DNA of 64,000 bases. Origin: Sinobacterium norvegicum. GTDB taxonomy: Bacteria > Pseudomonadota > Gammaproteobacteria > Pseudomonadales > Sinobacteriaceae. Positions within the stretch are counted from its first letter, which is position 1; every line of letters starts with the position of its first letter. The notes under the pieces are model-generated. The model was not told the DNA's origin. It was given only the letters and a program-made list of their open reading frames with translations, and did not search any database. The DNA lies in NCBI RefSeq assembly GCF_923077115.1, contig NZ_CAKLPX010000001.1, forward strand, positions 310,001 through 374,000, in the 5' to 3' direction. The translations under genes were made by a program, and so were the position numbers. Positions 61,826-64,000 of this stretch are shown here, one piece after another.

Positions 61826-61843
61826 TTAGCAAAGTAGTATAAG

Positions 61844-61869
61844 AAAAACCGGCCTAGGCCGGTTTTTTT
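61844..61869. terminator. Bidirectional terminator between etfA and the antiporter gene
   Basis: Perfect stem aaaaaccggcc / ggccggttttt with a 2-nt centre and A/T runs on both sides. Confidence 0.92.
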
Positions 61870-61880
61870 ATGCCTGAGAT

Positions 61881-63053
61881 TTAGTCGCGCCGTAGGCGAT
61901 CAGTGATGGCAATTGGGTTGGGGTAGTTGAGAATCACGATATAGCTTGAGATGACAAAAGTGGCAATAGCGGTGGCTTGTATCAGTAGAGATGTATCGCC
62001 TGATATAAGGTGTTTTTCAACGGCTAGAAAAGCGATCAGTAGTGAAAATTCGCTGATTTGTCCGAGGCGAAAGCCCACATCCCAGGCCAGTGAATCATTA
62101 TCTGAAAATTGCTTTAATAGTACTTTGAATAGGATGGGTTTGAGTATTAGCATTGTGGCCGATAGTGCGATGACGGCAGGTATTAAATTGATCAGCGCGA
62201 TTAAATCGATGCCGGCGCCAAGTGAAAAGAAAAACAATATCAGAAAAAAATCACGCAGGGGTTTAAGGCTGGATGCAATGTATTGAGCAATCGGAGAAGT
62301 TGCCAGCGTGATACCAGCCACAAATGCACCAATCTCTGCAGATAGGCCAATATAATGGGCCAGTTCAGCGCAGCCCATACACCAGCCAATCGCTAATAAG
62401 AATATATACTCATGAAAGCGGTCAAAGCGTTGGACCAGTGGCAAAATGGCACATTTGACCATTAAAAAGATGGCGGCAATCAGCACGGGTAGTGCGGCAA
62501 AGGCTTTTAATAATGGGGTCATTTCAAACTGACCATTGACACTGGTCATAATGGCCAAGAGTATTAATACTGCAACCATATCTTGCACCAATAAAATGCC
62601 GACGATAAGCTCACCCGTACGCCGGTGATGCAGCACGGTAGTGGGTAATAATTTTATGCCAATAATAGTGCTTGAAAAAATACAGCAAGCACCAACAATA
62701 CTGGCCTCAACTACGCTAAAGCCAAAACCATAGGTGATAAAAAAACCGGCGGCACCAAAGACCGCGCCACTGATCAGTGTTGAAACCACACCAACTTTTA
62801 GTGTTTTCATCAGTCGTTGGGGTTGCATATCGAGGCCCAATAAGAAAAGCAAAAAAACAATACCTATCTTTGAGATATCGCTGATGGTGTCAACGTCAGC
62901 GATCAGGGCGTAGCCGTGTGGGCCAAGAATGGCGCCAATGACGATATAGGCAATCAAAAGGGGTTGTCGGGTATACAGTGCAACTGTGGCGACAATTGCA
63001 GAGCCAGTGAATATTAAGAAAAAAGTGTGTGTAAAGAAAAGGCTTTCATCCAT
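61881..63053 (-). CDS. CPA2-family cation:proton antiporter (Kef-type membrane domain)
   Basis: A 390-residue inner-membrane protein with about 12 hydrophobic helices, of the Na+/H+ exchanger fold. LLIAYIVIGAILGPHGY, FLLFLLGLDMQPQRL, CIFSSTIIGIKLL and GILLVQDMVAVLILLAIM fit the CPA2/KefB-KefC group. The Q-D pair in VQD is typical of electroneutral K+/H+ types. Unlike KefB/C it ends after the membrane domain, without the RCK/TrkA-N regulatory domain. Ion specificity is unproven. Monocistronic, sharing a terminator with etfA. Confidence 0.88.
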   Translation of the reverse strand: MDESLFFTHTFFLIFTGSAIVATVALYTRQPLLIAYIVIGAILGPHGYALIADVDTISDISKIGIVFLLFLLGLDMQPQRLMKTLKVGVVSTLISGAVFGAAGFFITYGFGFSVVEASIVGACCIFSSTIIGIKLLPTTVLHHRRTGELIVGILLVQDMVAVLILLAIMTSVNGQFEMTPLLKAFAALPVLIAAIFLMVKCAILPLVQRFDRFHEYIFLLAIGWCMGCAELAHYIGLSAEIGAFVAGITLATSPIAQYIASSLKPLRDFFLILFFFSLGAGIDLIALINLIPAVIALSATMLILKPILFKVLLKQFSDNDSLAWDVGFRLGQISEFSLLIAFLAVEKHLISGDTSLLIQATAIATFVISSYIVILNYPNPIAITDRLRRD

Positions 63054-63125
63054 AAGCGGTCTGTCATTGTGGCGATTGATAGACTAAATATAGTGGCTGC
63101 GCGTCCCTGCGTCAGCCAAAGTGAG

Positions 63126-63614
63126 CTATCGGCGTAAAAAAACAGGCTCTTGTAGGCTGTTAGATACTTGATAGGCATCACTGAAATCATTGAGGTGGGC
63201 AACAGCCTCTTCGATATTCAGGTCTTCTCTCAGTGCATAGCTATCGAAGCCAACACGCTTATAAAAATAGAGTTGATCCTTTAGTACATCGCCTATGGCG
63301 CGGAGCTCACCGCTATAACCGAAGCGGCGAAGCACCTCGGCATAGGAGTAACCGCGGCCGTCAGAAAAGACCGGGAAGTTGATCGCGACATGCTTAAGGC
63401 TTTCAACATCTTGCTCAAGATCGTTGGCCGGTTGATCGCAGTCTAGCCATACACCGAAATCGCCACGGGCAAGAAGAGCTGATTTGTTTTCGAGCCAGGT
63501 TGTCAGTGGAACAAAAAAATTGCCGCTGGCTGGTACATCGCTGATGCTGCTGTCTTTGGCGAGAACGCCCCAATTGTCATCGACAACGGCATTGTTCTTA
63601 ATAATCTTAGGCAT
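63126..63614 (-). CDS. DUF934 protein (sulfite reductase-associated)
   Basis: A 162-residue cytoplasmic protein of DUF934: MPKIIKNNAVVDDNW, FVPLTTWLENK, GVWLDCDQPANDLEQDVESL, AINFPVFSDGRGYSYAEVLRR and YFYKRVGFDSYAL. In gammaproteobacteria it almost always follows a sulfite/nitrite reductase hemoprotein gene. Here it starts at the ATG at 63614, overlapping that gene's stop by 8 nt. Its role in assimilatory sulfite reduction is inferred from this linkage; the molecular function is unknown. Confidence 0.9.
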   Translation of the reverse strand: MPKIIKNNAVVDDNWGVLAKDSSISDVPASGNFFVPLTTWLENKSALLARGDFGVWLDCDQPANDLEQDVESLKHVAINFPVFSDGRGYSYAEVLRRFGYSGELRAIGDVLKDQLYFYKRVGFDSYALREDLNIEEAVAHLNDFSDAYQVSNSLQEPVFLRR

Positions 63615-64000
63615 AAACTCGCTCCTTGAACGGCTTGATACCAACACGGCGGTAGGTGTCAATAAAGTGTTCTTCTTCGGTACGGATTTCGGTATAGGTG
63701 TTGAGAATGATTTCCATCACGTCAGAGATCTGCTCAGCTTTGAATGATGGGCCCAATACTTTGGCGAGACTGGTATCAAGGCCAGCGTTGCCGCCGAGCA
63801 TGATTTGATAAAATTCTTCCCCCTTCTTATCAACACCCAGGATGCCGATATGACCAACATGGTGGTGACCACAGGCATTCATACAGCCTGAGATGTTGAG
63901 GTCGATCGGGCCTAGATCGTGTTGGTAATCTATATCTTCAAAGCGGCGTTGAATCGCTTCGGCCACAGGGATTGACTTGGCGTTGGCAAGGGCGCAGTAA
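63607..64000 (-). CDS. Sulfite/nitrite reductase hemoprotein, C-terminal part (runs off the window)
   Basis: The last about 131 residues of a gene entering from the right edge. YCALANAKSIPVAEAIQRRF and the 4Fe-4S/siroheme motif ISGCMNACGHHHVGHIGILG are typical of the ferredoxin-type CysI/NirA sulfite or nitrite reductase beta-component. With DUF934 behind it, sulfite reduction to sulfide for cysteine synthesis is the likely job. CysB, encoded at 1.9 kb, would be the expected regulator, but the distance is large. Confidence 0.9.
   Translation of the reverse strand, partial: YCALANAKSIPVAEAIQRRFEDIDYQHDLGPIDLNISGCMNACGHHHVGHIGILGVDKKGEEFYQIMLGGNAGLDTSLAKVLGPSFKAEQISDVMEIILNTYTEIRTEEEHFIDTYRRVGIKPFKERVYA

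Overview
The window reads as chromosomal DNA of a marine-type gammaproteobacterium, close in style to Spongiibacteraceae/Cellvibrionales or pseudomonad-like oligotrophs. This is inferred from CysB, ThrH, the PpsR/PpsA pair, tesA-ybbA-ybbP, DbpA and ETF/ETF-QO with pseudomonad-like ends, medium G+C, and TonB-receptor and acyl-CoA-centred metabolism. I cannot name the genus from sequence alone. Genes are dense, often in short operons, with many GTG/TTG starts and strong intrinsic terminators. I found no rRNA, tRNA, CRISPR array, insertion sequence or prophage block.

Layout. 0-2.8 kb: start of a TonB-dependent receptor, an AraC-type regulator and cysB. 2.9-6.6 kb: dbpA, thrH, pabB. 6.9-15.4 kb: a complete propionyl-CoA to succinyl-CoA route, with a carboxyltransferase, a divergent biotin carboxylase/biotin-carrier fusion, methylmalonyl-CoA epimerase, mutase and the MeaB chaperone GTPase. 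15.4-20.6 kb: a RarD-like transporter, a hybrid sensor kinase and an unrecognised membrane coiled-coil protein. 20.6-25.7 kb: a TetR/P450 pair with a clear palindromic operator, YjdM/PhnA, an LpxR-type outer-membrane protein and an acyltransferase. 25.9-31.5 kb: accessory enzymes (DUF3604 lipoprotein, Old Yellow Enzyme, SnoaL-like, cupin, DUF6279). 31.5-38.1 kb: an Lrp/LysE divergon, a periplasmic methyltransferase, tesA-ybbA-ybbP and a YgjP-like metalloprotease.

38.4-45.1 kb is the most interesting block. It is a co-directional run of DUF1445, pxpA, pxpB, pxpC, DUF4392 (D-glutamate cyclase family), a D-amino-acid transaminase and alanine racemase, then a thioesterase-like gene. It looks like a D-amino-acid / D-glutamate / 5-oxoproline conversion module in which the two domains of animal D-glutamate cyclase are separate genes flanking 5-oxoprolinase.

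45.1-48.2 kb: a secreted DUF1800/DUF1501 pair. 48.3-51.7 kb: a deacetylase of the HDAC family divergent from a Pat-type protein acetyltransferase whose ATP-grasp part looks shortened, a possible eraser/writer pair. 51.7-53.9 kb: a KfrA-like coiled-coil DNA-binding protein divergent from a tyrosine recombinase, with nested inverted repeats between them. 53.9-58.0 kb: a secreted lipase-like protein coupled to ppsR, and ppsA. 58.1-61.8 kb: ETF-QO divergent from etfBA. The window ends with a CPA2 antiporter, a DUF934 protein and the C-terminus of a sulfite/nitrite reductase.

Together the genes suggest a respiratory heterotroph that oxidises fatty or branched/odd-chain acids (ETF, PCC/MCM), makes sugars from pyruvate (PpsA/PpsR) and recycles amino acids including D-forms. 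All functions come from motif and family recognition by eye; no database search was run.
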